Below the pieces are notes generated by a model. That model was not told the origin of the DNA, did not search any database, and worked only from the letters and a program-made list of their open reading frames with translations. 64,000 bases of DNA. It comes from Oryzias latipes. Lineage: Eukaryota > Chordata > Actinopteri > Beloniformes > Adrianichthyidae. Positions within the stretch are counted from its first letter, which is position 1. Each line of letters opens with the position of its first letter. Location of the stretch: assembly GCF_002234675.1 (NCBI RefSeq), contig NC_019879.2, positions 4,212,619-4,276,618 on the forward strand, in the 5' to 3' direction. Shown here in pieces: positions 26,395 to 38,339 of the stretch. The translations under genes were made by a program, and so were the position numbers.

Positions 26395-26520
26395 TGGCAC
26401 GTGCGCTGGAACTACGCACGCCTGCTCTGCTAATTGCGGATTGTGATTGGTTACCTGCGAGGACGCCAGGTTAAGTTGGGCGCCTTTAAAGTGCTGCTGA
26501 GGAGTCTGTTGTCAGAGCAG
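26395..26520 (+). promoter_or_regulatory. Putative nms core promoter
   Basis: A GC-rich island holds a perfect E-box CACGTG (26398-26403), an inverted CCAAT (ATTGG, 26446-26450) and a TATA-like CTTTAAAG (26484-26491). It precedes the initiation codon at 26600 by a plausible leader of about 80 bases. A transcription start near 26515 is inferred from spacing. NMS is known in mammals as a suprachiasmatic, clock-linked peptide, so the E-box is a reasonable candidate for CLOCK/BMAL1-type control; that link is inference. Confidence 0.45.
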
Positions 26521-26599
26521 TGACAGGCACGGCAAGCAGAGCCGAAACGAGCCAAGCCGAACCGAACCGGGCCGGATCTATTTTCTTAGGAGAAACAAT

Positions 26600-29500
26600 A
26601 TGACGGGTGTTCGACAAGTTTTTCTTCTGTTTTTGTTTGGGTTTCTCTGGTACCGAAGAACCACAGGTAAGTGAAGGAGTTTGTACGCTTTTATTAATAA
26701 ACATCTAACGACTAGTAACGATTAAAAGTATCGTTATTTAAAGTTTAATAGGGTATTATTTATTTTAATTCATAAGTGTCCCTGCTGAAATTTGCCTTTA
26801 ATGTGATATTTTAATTTGACCAAAGTAAAGAAAAACCTAAAAAAAAAATATACTGATTTTAATTAGATTAGCCTACTGTTATTAAAAACAGTGGTGGAAA
26901 CACATTTTAAAGAAAGTGACCCACCTGTAAAATATATTGGAGTTAAAGTGAATATTTCTTTTTTTTTTTAAATGAGTATAGATGTGTTTTTTGTGGAGGT
27001 CAGTCAGATACATGTATCTGGAGGGCTTTAGAGCAACAGATGATTGTTTTTTTTCTTTGTTTTTTCACTGTCAGATTGTTTATTTATATAAACATTTGGT
27101 TTGATTCATAATTGCTGCATTTAAAGACGCCTGAATGAATGTCGTCATGTAAAACTCTTTATAAGATGAGGGTAGATCTGCAAATAGGAGCAAAAATGTA
27201 AGTTGTTTTTTTTAAAGATTATTATTAGGAACATCCCATTGCCTTGTCTGGATTACAGATAATTAAAATTAAAGGTATTTTTATCCTGAGCCATTGGGTT
27301 TGCAAGTGTAGCGGGTCATGTCAAGGGTTTGGGTCTGGATAAAACTTGTTTCTGAAGCTGTACTTGAATGTGCAATAGAAAAAAAACCATTTGGGTGGGC
27401 TAAAAATATCTTAATGATAACTTGGTAAAAAAGATCAATTGATTCATTTTTTAACCCACTTATACATAAACTGATCCAAACACGGGAAATAAACCAATTT
27501 CAAAAAGTATTTAACATGTTCCAATTTATTATTTTCTCATATTTTTCAGCAAAAAATGACTAAAAACTGCAGGAAAAAAACTCAGGTTCTCATTCTTATG
27601 GGTTTTTTTCCTCTCCAGTAGAAAATCCTTATTAAAAACTTTTTTCTAGTGGAAAAAATACCGCTTTTTTTCTCCCCCAAAATCTGCCTTTTTATGTTTA
27701 CCTTAAAAATGTGTTTAAAAATTGCAAGACTCCTTCTTATTTCTCCTTTTTTTTGAAGATTTTGTATTTTATTTAATTAGAAAGTGCTTTTTGAGAAGAT
27801 TGCAGCCAGAATCTTTGGTCTTCATTTTTTGTTTGTCGTTTTTCTTCTAGAGGCAAGTCTTTTTGATCAATGGGAAGATGGCACAGCGCTGCAAAAGGTA
27901 ACAGACACTTTGTTCCCATAGCCCACGTCTATCCACACTAATATCCCTCCAGAACTGTCGGGTTCTGTCTTTACAGTCTCCATTCTGTAACGATGAACGC
28001 GCTGTTTCTCCAACATCAGCTCCATTTCTCGACAAACTCAGTGGTTAACTAACACTTTCTGCAGCTTAAAGTGCTTTTTTTGTGTATCCACAGCCTGATT
28101 TCAAGCCCAATATTAGTGTTACGCAATAAAATAAACCAGCAGTGACAGGAGGTCTGCAAAACATTGATTTTCATTATGACCAGTTTATGTTTTCCTCTAA
28201 AAAGAATTTAGATTGTGTTATTCTCTATTATGAAGCCATAAATAAATGGGTTTTCTGCAGGTGCGAGGCATCCGGAGTGATGATCTGAGTAATGTGTTGT
28301 GGAGGGACCAAAATGAGGTGAGCCAAGATGATCTGTATATCACTTATGCACTAACATGGACAGACCATAATCACCTAGACAACATAAACATTCATCCGGA
28401 GCGTTCGAGTAAAGTTTAATTGCGTGTATATTTAACTGTTGTCGGGCTGCAGGAACGGAACAAGGAGAAAAAGAGGGGCAAGGAAAGCAAAATAGGTTAT
28501 GGCACTTTAGTGAGGTTTTTTATTTATTTAGGTGACTTATTTTTGCGTTTTTGCTGTTTGTCACATTATAGTTTTAAATGCACAAGAGAGGGGATAAGAG
28601 TAAATATATAGGCTTGGTTGCATTTCTTTTCCAGAGTTCACCTGAACAGTTCTGTCTGATCCTCTGTGGTTCTGGAAGTCCCAGACATCTGAAAATATGA
28701 AAAAGATGCATTTACACGTCTGGATTAGACAACTTCTAAAAGTAGTGAGAGTTGGGCAGTTCTACGTTGAAATACTTTAGTTGGCAGTTTATCACAACCC
28801 AGCAGGAAAGACTATAACTCATTTGGACGTTTTTTTACCCCTAAAGAGTATCAAGAGGTTTTGCTTTAATTTGGCGAGTTGTGGCTGCAGTTGCTTCCAA
28901 ACATGGAGGTTTGAAGGTAGTGCTGAATGGAAAAAAGCTCGAACGTCCTGTGAGGAGAAGTTACTGGATGTGCTTGGAAGGAGATTCTGATGGATTGAGT
29001 GGCTCTAACCTGGTTAACCCTGAGGAAGAAAGGCAATCTGTTCACTTTTTCAAGACTTGAAATGTTTCTTTAAAAAAAAAAAAGTAATTTTATTGCAGAT
29101 GTTCCAGTGATTTTGGGATGGTGTCCCTGTCAAGGCAGCTGTCTACCCTTAAAGCTAGTCTTCCTGGTTGATTCTTTCTCTCCACTGTCACCTCATTCAT
29201 GCTCACTCTGACCTGAAACAGGCGTGATTTGACACATTTAATTAGTAAATATTGAATTTTTTATTAAATTACTAATGTGTTTGTTCATTTTGGTGTCTGT
29301 TTGAATAAGCGTAATTGAAAAACTATCCAAATACATTTTTAAACTTTTGAGTTCTTATTTAAAGGGTTGAAGACAGACAGAAGACTAAGATCTTTAGATT
29401 TGTTTTCCTTCTAAAATGAACTATAATGATTAGATATTGGCCCAATCAAATGATATAATGCCTTATATCTACTAGTGTAACTAACACGAAACTTCCTTTC

Positions 29501-30465
29501 CACACAGGAGCAAGTCCAGAATATTTTCAAAAGGGTAGGTTGTACCGTTTGCTGCATTAATGTGTTTTTTCTACATATTTTCCAACAATCTTTGACTTTA
29601 ACAATGTTCCCTTTTCACAGTTCCTGTTTCATTACTCCAAAGCCCGCAACTCTCTTGGAGCGGTACAACAAGAGGTCAGTAGCAAACGATGAAACGACAG
29701 TATTTTTGATCCATCGTGTTAATGAATTGTGTTTAAAAGGCTTAAGCTAACTTGCCACATTTTAAGAAAAACCAAAGATGTAACTGATGCTTCCACATTT
29801 CACCTGCGTCCCTCTTCTTCCTCCTGCAGTCTCACTCCGTTCACCCTCTGATGCGACTCTCACCAAAGCTCTCTCAGAGAAGAAAGAAGAAGGTGGTACT
29901 TCTGGTGAGAATGTTCCCAATACTTCAGCATTTACCACATCCAAGTCAGGATGGAAAAACCTGACATTTATGAGTATGTAAACACAATCTCAACACCTAC
30001 AAAAACATGAATATTGGAGGTGTTGAGAGTAAATACCTTTAGTTGCAAAACTTCATAAACAGGAAACCTCTAAACTAAAATGCTTTCCAGCTGACTTTGA
30101 AAATAAACTATTCAGAATTTAGACTCACCTTTAAATGCTCCAGTTTTACTTTTAGAACTTCAATTTCTTTTCTTTTTTCTTCAAATTCCTCCACCCCTTG
30201 TATGAAATTTGTGAAATTTCCTCATATTTGACCTTAATTGATTAATAAAAAGAAATATGGAGAAATTATGAATAGCTTTCACCCTACAGACTTGACACTA
30301 TTGCTCTTTGCCACCTTTTCAGGTAGAAAAGGGTAATTACGTCTAAGCTTTACACATCACTTAAAAAGCCATCACTGAATGTGTTCACTTGGTGCGCAGA
30401 CTAATCTTTTTCCACTCTTTTTAATTAAACAGAAGATTCGAGGCCTGCCGGAGGGGATGTTGTAA
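26600..30465 (+). CDS. nms: Neuromedin S-type neuropeptide precursor, apparently without the FRPRN-amide core
   Basis: Seven coding exons with clean GT/AG sites and consistent phase: 26600-26666, 27851-27897, 28261-28317, 29508-29534, 29621-29674, 29830-29904 and 30433-30465. Exon 1 encodes a signal peptide (MTGVRQVFLLFLFGFLWYRR). Exon 4 ends in IFKR, a dibasic cleavage site. Exons 5-6 encode a 34-residue peptide starting FLFHYSKARN and containing VHPLMRLSPKLSQ, followed by a basic RRKKK site. This is the diagnostic NMU/NMS precursor-related peptide (NURP/NSRP). The secreted precursor would feed peptides into the regulated pathway. After RRKKK the reading frame gives only VVLL, then KIRGLPEGML and a stop. 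No FLFRPRN-G amidation block is seen up to 30900. nms is chosen over nmu because pdcl3 and tbc1d8 follow, as in human 2q11.2. The last exon is the least certain; an alternative acceptor near 30321 is possible. Confidence 0.82.
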
Positions 30466-30594
30466 GGAAAAGAAAAAAAAAAAAAAAATCGAAAGCGAGA
30501 TTATTTTTGAAGAAAAGCAGCTGGATGATCAACTGAAGACAAGCCATATGCAGCATCTCCGGCTCCTCCTTCCAGATGGAAACAACTTTTCCTT

Positions 30595-30797
30595 AATAAA
30601 TTGTGTGTAAAGATGGAAAAAAACAAAACAGAACTGCACTGCCATGACTGCCATGCGTGTTCATGCTTCCTAACGCCACAGTTGTAGCAATGAGGAAGAC
30701 TCTGGTAGCGCTGCCTTGAAATGAGATTGGCGACAAAACACAAGTTGTAAATAATTTTTCAGCAAGTCCTTTATAATCAGCAGTGATACCAAATAAA
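30595..30797 (+). terminator. nms polyadenylation signals
   Basis: Two canonical AATAAA hexamers, at 30595-30600 and 30792-30797, lie 130 and 330 bases after the nms stop and before the convergent pdcl3 3' end. The tail-to-tail gap between the two stops is under 700 bases. Confidence 0.55.
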
Positions 30798-31132
30798 GAG
30801 CATTTAGGAAAAATATAATTAAGGCAAAGAAAAGGTGAATTCAATGTTAATGTATATTTTTTTGTGACAAAACTGTCATGTTATTAAAAAAAAATGACAA
30901 TTTATGTTTGGTGGCTCTCTCAGCACATGTTTACGACAAAGTGTACTGACAAACACGAGAGGAGAAATTTGGCAACACGGGGACTCTCTCAACAAGTGCC
31001 TTAGAGCAGGTTGATCGCCACCTACAGTTAGAAATATGAACTCCATGGTGAAGGCCACGCCCTTTCGCCTCTGCTCCAATGCTGCCAAACCCCATGCGGT
31101 TCCCTCTGGTTTGTTTCACGACTCTTTCCCGC

Positions 31133-34100
31133 TTATTCGTCGTCCTCCTCAGAGTCACCGTCCTTCCGTGTAGGAAGCGAGTTCCTGATTGATGACATCA
31201 ACTTGTCTTCTATTTGTTTCCTCGGGTTCTCCTCCAATTCTGTCTTCACCGCCCCGGATTCAGAAAGCCTCCACTCCAGCTCTGGATGAATTACAAAAAA
31301 ACATAATAAACATGTGATGGGACATGTCACGGGATAGACTCCGGTGACCCCGAAAGGGAACAAATGGATTACAAAGTGAATGAATAATAAACATGAACAA
31401 AGTCTAAACGCATTTTCTGCGTAAAAAGCAAGACAAACAAATGTTCTAGAATTATCCACATTTAAATTGAACATGTCCTAAAATAATGAGAATCATATTT
31501 AAGGACACTTTTTTGAAATAAACCAAGTTGCCAAACGTTAAAAGGACATTTGGCAAAATCCCAAACTAAGGTTACAAAACCCAAAAGTCTTTAAAACTTT
31601 ATTTAGAAAAACTGACATGACAATTAGCATAATCACCAAAGCGGTGAGTATTATTCACAGATGTTTGACATCCCACTAAAGGCTCACACACAAACAATAT
31701 TCTGAGAAATATTTGGAAATAACCATTGATGAGAGCTGTGGCAGTGTTTTAGCTACTGCTTACCTTCCACTTTGAGGTTCATGCCTCCAAACACCAGAGG
31801 ACCGATGAACTGCGCCTTCATCTCCCCTTCAAAGTAGACGAATATAGTGGGCAGGTTGCGGTCGGGGTAGTTTGGGATGCAAGTGGTGGAGATGGACTTG
31901 AGGAACTTTGTCTGGGGAAATTTTCGGGCCAGCATGTTCAGGTGCTGATTGATGAGGGTGCAGAGGGGGATGCTGGGGGAGAAAAAAAAAGAAGAAAAGG
32001 TTGCTTTAATGTTGAACACAATTTTAAAAAAAAGGAAAAAAATGCTGTTTAGATGCAGAATTTTATTCATAATTGGATAAAAAGATCAACGTCTAATATC
32101 ACTTTACTGTCAATATAATGATTCCCAAAAACAACAACGATGCAAAATTGAAAAGATGTTTGAGCATTTAGTTTCTAAAACAGTTTTAACACATAATGGG
32201 TGGTAAAAAAGAGGGTTATTATTATTTAAAGACTTATGTTAGCTGGAGCTTTGAAGATTTTTTTCCAAATGTTGCAGCCATCTGTGAGGTTTAGGTAGAG
32301 TTTGGATGCGAAGCAGGAACATCATTGAAGGCTCGCACTAAAATACTGTATTTTTACGACTACGGGGCGCCTTACTTAAAAGTCGTAAATTTTCTCCGAA
32401 ATGTATGGAGCGCCCTTTGGTAAAGAGGACGGAGAAGAGGACAGCATGAGAACAGTAAGGAGGGCAGTGAGGACGTGAAAGAAGACCCCCCCCCCCCGAA
32501 TAGTACAAAAATGCATGTGCAAAAGGCATGTGCATTAAGCAGAACAGCATCGTTTTGGTAACCCTGAAAATGCAAAGAGATACACTCATATCAGTTTAAA
32601 CAGCAAGCTGTCACACTTTTACTAAGACTGGGAGGAAGCGCTGGGCGAGTTACACCACAATTTGTGAATGGATTGTAGATGCTTGGGCTAACGAGTGTTG
32701 AGGGATGAGTGTGGGTGTTTGTGGAGCGCATACAGCGCGGTCAGTCAACGTTTTGGAGTTGAGAAAAGAAATAAAGAATGTTCCTCTGAAAGAACTGAGA
32801 CTGGCAACTGAGACGGACTCTGACGATGACAGACGGGAAGCTGGCGTGTTTGATAGAAATGTAGCCCAGCTGTTCATTTAGGATACAGAAGATGAGGACT
32901 TTGATGGATTTTTGGATGCTGATTGAGGACGGAAAAAATGTAAAAATAAATCACAACCAACTCAGTTTTGCTCCAGCTGCCTTTTTAAAAACACACACTA
33001 GCATGGATGTTTTACCAGTATGTTTGAACGTCCTCGCGGCGTGCGATTTGTAGGTGTTAAATACAGAAAAATCACCCAAAACTGAAACTGCACCCCAGTG
33101 CGCCCTATGGTCATGAAAATACGATGTCCTACAAAGAACTTTTAAATACAACTTTCAAGCCATCGGATATGGTGAAGGTAATCCTGCTAAACTAGTAGCA
33201 TAACAGATTATGTCTTTGGTTTTGAAAGTCTCTCGTCTTTCATTAGAAGCTGAAAAGTCTTATAGAAAAATCAAACTGTTAAAAATGAGCAAACATCTAA
33301 AGCAGGCGTCGGGAACCTATGGCTCGCGAGCCATATATGGCTCTTTTGATGGTACTGCGTTTGTTGCGGTCTACAGTAACCAGAATAAAGAACCTTAAAA
33401 GAGGTTAAGTCTCCGTGCCTCCGTGTGGGAAAGGGACACTACATTATTGTATGGCTCTTTCGAAATTACATTTAAAAATATGTGGCGTTTATGGCTATCT
33501 CAGCCAAAAAGGTTCCCGACCCCTGATCTAAATTTTAAGCAAACCTTCAAAATCTCTTCTATAAAAAACAAAAAGTAAATTTTGACTGAAAAGAGGAAAT
33601 CACCAAAGTAATTTTACTAGGCAGACAGTGATTACTGCATTTAGACGTTTTACAAACTGGTATTTAACAAGGAAGTACTTTAAGTGTTTTAAATCCAATA
33701 CTAAAGTTGAAAAAGGAATTTTAAAAAATAGTTTAAAAAAAAAGAAAAAATACATTTTAAAAAGATCCAGTGGCAAATATTCTGAAATTATAATTGGATT
33801 TTTTTTTTAAAAGTATTTTTCCAACAGCTTCCAACAATCTAATTTCCCAAATCAAATCTAGCAAAATTCATGTAAGCACTCCTGCTTCTTTCTATAGTAA
33901 AATTTTGCTTTTTATATCACAAAAGACCAGTTTTTCATTGTTGGCACGTTTTTGTATGCCCGTGTATTTAATCTCAATCGTCCTTAGTCTTTTCCCAGCA
34001 TGCATGCGTCTGTATGTGCTTTCATGAGACCCCCCTCACCCACAGAAATGCCCAGGGGTTTGTTGGTTTTGTTCCCCTGTTGCTTTTGCTGGCTTACCCC

Positions 34101-35551
34101 TGTTTGTAGAGGTGCAGCACCACCCAGATGCCGTCTCCAGCCTTGTTGACCTCTTTGACATAATCCTGTCCAGAGATTTCCCCCAGTTCCCCGAACACGT
34201 TCTTTAACTGAGTTGCTTTCCATTCTGCAAGACGCTTCTGTCTGGAAGGAGAGACGGCTTCCATCAGTTCACTTACAGACGGTGGGTCCCAAAGCGCAAA
34301 CAGCTTCACCCCAAAGGCTCACATGGCCGACCCTTTGAGACGGCAGAATTTCCCCAGAGAAGGGTTTTAGTTCAAAAACATTTCAGCAAGTTAACAATTC
34401 AAATCACTCAGAGTTCACACAATGAGTGCAAAAGAGACTCTGATCGATGGGAAATTTGTAAAAGGGTTAATCAAATGTAAAAACAACAAAAAGATAGCTT
34501 CAAATAAAAGAGTAGAAATAGATATGCAACTATACCAACCCCAACCACGAAACAAAGGAATGCTTTTGACCCACTGATATGATCTGGACCATAAATCCCA
34601 GTCTATGAGGTGCTGCAATTATTAGCTCTGTGTCAGTCTGAAAGTTTGGTGAAGGCTGCGTGATTCCTGAGACTAACCTGAGATCCGCTCCACCTCTGCT
34701 TACCTGTACATCTCAATGGCAGCCTCATCATCCTCACCAAACTCATCTTCATTTTCCTCCAGTTCGTCTAGTGTCATGTTTTCATATGTTTTGACTAGTC
34801 AAAGACAAAAAAAATAAAATTAAAAGGGACAACAATTTTCTGCTGATTATGTTTTGGGAATTATATGATTTTTGTTGGTTGAAAATGTTAGAGAAACATG
34901 AATTTTAAGGACTAGGGTGGTAGTTTCGAAGCATTCTGTTAGATCCAACTATCCTAATTCTAATTTATCTGTCTTACCAACAGACTGTTGCTGCTGCTGG
35001 ACAGCCAAAGTGTCCTCTTCTTCATCTTTAGGAACCTCTTTGGGGGGAAGAATTCCTTTTTTCCTCAAGATATCATTCCACTCGGTGTCTTCATTTGGAT
35101 CCTGGAAAAACAAAATGTGTATATATATGACATAATCACATAGTTTCATACGCCTCTGCTATACGGATTAAACAATCTTTAGAATAAACAGGATATGACA
35201 TCAAGAAGAGAGTTAAGAAAACTGGACCTTTGCTGCTAATATTAACACACACACACGAATCTTAAACTCTTATGGAGGCACCTTTACAAAATGTATTATT
35301 TGTACTTCGAACTAAATTAAACAACTTTATTAGTATAATGTTGGGGTTCAAATTCAGAGGGGAAAAAGGGGAAATAAAAATTATTCAGGAAGATGAGGAC
35401 ACAAAACGTGTAATACGCCCGTCTCCATTCAAACCCCTCCTCAATGTGTTCACAAATAATTAACCCCACTGGTATATTTTAGTTTCGCGGCTTCGCTCAG
35501 AGACGTACACCAAAGTATTACAGTAAATAAAATAGTTTTACCAACCTGCAT
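31133..35551 (-). CDS. pdcl3: Phosducin-like protein 3
   Basis: Six coding exons on the minus strand join in frame to 240 residues, the usual family length: 35551-35546 (ATGCAG), 35101-34978, 34794-34704, 34241-34098, 31972-31764 and 31281-31133. The protein opens [20 protein letters not shown], has an acidic linker ([16 protein letters not shown]), then a coiled region ([20 protein letters not shown]). The thioredoxin-like domain follows from about residue 85 ([18 protein letters not shown], then [17 protein letters not shown]), and the acidic tail ends SEEDDE. Known family role: cytosolic co-chaperone of the CCT/TRiC chaperonin in actin and tubulin folding, and modulator of VEGFR2 stability. 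No CxxC redox pair is present, as expected for phosducin-like proteins. The 2.1 kb intron between exons 4 and 5 carries transposon insertions. It is transcribed toward nms. Confidence 0.95.
32344..33125. mobile_element. pogo/Tigger-like DNA transposon relic in a pdcl3 intron
   Basis: The left end reads tgtatttttacgactacggg followed by gcgcc. The right end reads tgcgccctatggtcatgaaa followed by atacg, an imperfect inverted copy. Inside, broken plus-strand frames resemble the C-terminal part of a pogo-type transposase: [21 protein letters not shown], then [14 protein letters not shown], an acidic tail. Most of the transposase is deleted, so it cannot move itself. A 9-C tract lies at about 32489-32497. 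Confidence 0.6.
33303..33525. mobile_element. hAT MITE in a pdcl3 intron
   Basis: A 223 bp element starts CAGGCGTCGGGAACC and ends GGTTCCCGACCCCTG, 14 of 15 bases inverted-identical. It is flanked by atctaaag and atctaaat, an 8 bp target duplication with one mismatch. The short internal frame is not a gene. Confidence 0.85.
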
Positions 35552-35599
35552 TTTTTTCAGAGAAAATCAAACCACGGCTGTTCTCCCAAAAACGGAAGC

Positions 35600-37375
35600 A
35601 GAAGGAAAGCAGTGACGGCGATTCCGGCAGAAACAACAACCTAACATTTCTAAGGAGACTAAAGATAACCATAAGATAAATTCAGCTCGTATGTCATATT
35701 TTCATTAAAATGTTTTATTTCTTTTTTATTACTATTTCCCCCCAGAAAAAAAAACTTTTAAACATATTTAAAAAAGCTAGGAACTAATCCATCGCAGGTA
35801 CGACAATAATAAATGTGACAACAACTTCCTGTGGACTCGATATGACCATTTAAGGAAGGGGAGCGGAGCATTTCGTTTGACTCAGAACAGGTGCTGCAAA
35901 AACGCACGCATGCGCACAGAGTCGTGTTAACTAACTGAACGTCTAAATGTTGTCAGCATAATTATTTTACAAAGCAAATAAAAACAACTTTGTCCTCTAC
36001 TATTTCATATATTTCTGTTACTATATATATACATGCAATTTTATTTATTGAAAAAGTAAATTGTAAATTTATGAACGCATGTAAAATCTTCATCAAGTTA
36101 AAAATGTTGTTGCACTGGTCCATGTTAAAAAGTTGAGTTCTGTTCCAAAATGTGATTGTGTTTGTTAAATTTCTGGGAATGGTTCTGGGAATAATAACCT
36201 GGGTAGCGTGCTTTAAAACGGACAATATCTGTCAAAAAAAAAAAAAAAAAAACAGTTGAAGAACGGTTTAAGAACGAGATACCAATTGTGATGTGGATCA
36301 AGTTATCCAGATCACAACGAAAGGGTTTTCCTGCATGTGATGTACATTGATGACAGCACTACATAATTCAAAGAGAAGAATTTCTATTCAAACATTTTTG
36401 AAAACCTTCAGTGAAGAGGAAAAGTTTAACACACCGTGTTGATACCGTTAGTCAGCTGAACAAACAACATCAGTCAGTGTTAAATGTGAAAACGTGGTTT
36501 GTAAAGTAACATATTCGCTGTTCTCCTCAGATTTAAAGAGATTTTAGTGAGTTTTAGCAGATTGCACTCAGTTTCCGGAAGCTAAACCATCCACATGAGA
36601 CCTCGCATGTGACCACAATGAACAAAGACTTTAGAACCGTTTGGCTGAACCATGGACATGTACAAACTTGTCCTTAGTTTGCTAAGATGAAATCACAGGT
36701 CACTGAACTCATGAAGGTGGTTCAGGAGCTTGAAAAACCGGAAATGGCCCACCTCTTTGAACTGAAGACAGCTTTTGGACCATATTGCACACGACGTCAT
36801 CCTTATTTTTTATTTTTATTTTTTTTATTTCCAGCATCGTTAAGTCCTGTGATGCTTTCTTTAAAGAAAATACGCGAGGAAAAAAAATTGAATAGTATGA
36901 CAATTTTTTGAGTTATTTGTTGAATTGCATGTTTGTGCTGCTCTGTTTCAAAAATTCTCTGAGTTGCTTCTCCCATAGTTGTAGTGAGAAGCCTTAACAA
37001 TCATAACATTTCCTAAAACTCTTTCCTGCCCACCTCCCCAAATGACACAAATATAAAGTTGTTTAAACCTCAGAAGACTAAATATAATACCATGTTTATT
37101 CAGTAAATCAACTAATATTGTAGACAAGAGAAAAGGAAACAAACCGATCTGCTTGTTTTGCATGTTGCAATCAAACAAGTCTTTGTTCTCGCACATCACG
37201 TTTCTAACCAGAAACTAAATTCAGAATGACTGAGCAGGCTAGGCTAAATAAAGAACCAGAGTTCATGAATGTAGAAAAGATTTGTGCCATGAGATGAGAT
37301 GTTACTGTTGCCATGGCAACAGGAGAAAACTTATCTTTGAAAGACTTACAACAACTTACAACATTTCCTCTGAAG
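35600..37375. other. Intergenic DNA between pdcl3 and the 37.4 kb hAT element
   Basis: The first 300 bases upstream of pdcl3 should hold its promoter (minus strand; tgcttccgtttttgggag lies just before the ATG), but I see no TATA box. The rest is AT-rich without exon-like sequence. A perfect palindrome matching the RFX X-box consensus sits at 37307-37320. Confidence 0.4.
37307..37320. promoter_or_regulatory. Perfect X-box palindrome (RFX-type site)
   Basis: GTTGCCATGGCAAC is a 14-base perfect palindrome identical to the idealised RFX X-box (GTTNCCATGGNAAC form). It lies 1.8 kb upstream of pdcl3 and 3 kb upstream of tbc1d8. Binding is inference. Confidence 0.4.
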
Positions 37376-37383
37376 GTATAAAC

Positions 37384-38243
37384 CAGTGTTTTTCAACCTT
37401 TTTTGAGCCACGGCACACTTTAACCTTGACAAAAATCCCGCGGCACACCAGCCCCCCCCCCCCCCCCAAAAAAGCAGAAACTCATAGTCTGTTTTGATCT
37501 ACAGCCCCCCCCCCCCGGCAATCTGACGTGCATTTTTGTGATAAAGTTGCAGATGTTTTTTCTAAAAGATGTAATAAAAGTTAAGTTACATACAAACTGT
37601 ATGTTCGTTGTGGTTTCAATCCGTGTAACAAGGACGACTCATTGTACGCTGAGGCGCTGTCCCTTTAAGCCAATGCATCATGGGAGATGTAGTGTGAATA
37701 CGGCGAGAAAACGGCAGAAAGACTCGCGTCTCTGAGCTTCATGGTTTTGTTCACTTGTTCCACGGTCTGATACCGGATTCTGTGGAAAGCTACACCGCTA
37801 AAGCTTTAGCTGGTGTTTTTGTTGGAAATGAGTGAGTTATGAGCTAAATTGGAACAAGGAAGTTTAGACTTTAAACACTTCTGATTGGTCAGACTGATGA
37901 CATGTGATTAAGCCTTCAAGAATGATTGGTGGAGTCGTGGAGACAGTAAAAGCTGCGGGACTTTTCAGAAAACAGTTATAGCTGCAGCTTAATCGCGGTG
38001 CCGTCATTCTTATCAAAATGTCTTTAATAGAATCAGTTAAACACAAAGAAATAAGTATTTTATGATCTTTCATATTCCTAACTACTCAGTGTTTTATCAG
38101 GACCTGTTTGGATGAACAAAGAGCTGATTTCCTGGAGATGGTTAATGTTTTTAGATCAGTTAATGAGGGCAATTTTCCACGGCACACTTGACCATCTCCC
38201 ACGGCACACTAGTGTGCCGCGGCACACTGGTTGAAAAACACTG
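37384..38243. mobile_element. 860 bp hAT non-autonomous element with perfect target duplication
   Basis: Perfect 15-base inverted ends (CAGTGTTTTTCAACC and GGTTGAAAAACACTG) are bounded by gtataaac on both sides (37376-37383 and 38244-38251). Near the ends are several direct and inverted copies of ccacggcacact, a sub-terminal motif array as hAT transposases need. Two poly-C tracts lie at about 37452 and 37505. No transposase frame is visible, so it would depend on a source element elsewhere. The intact ends and duplication suggest a fairly recent insertion. Confidence 0.92.
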
Positions 38244-38339
38244 GTATAAACCACAAGAAACAAAGCAGATGCCTCTTGAGCTTGCATGAGGTTGCTTTTC
38301 TTTTCCCGACATCTGGAGTCATTCAAAGACATACAACTC

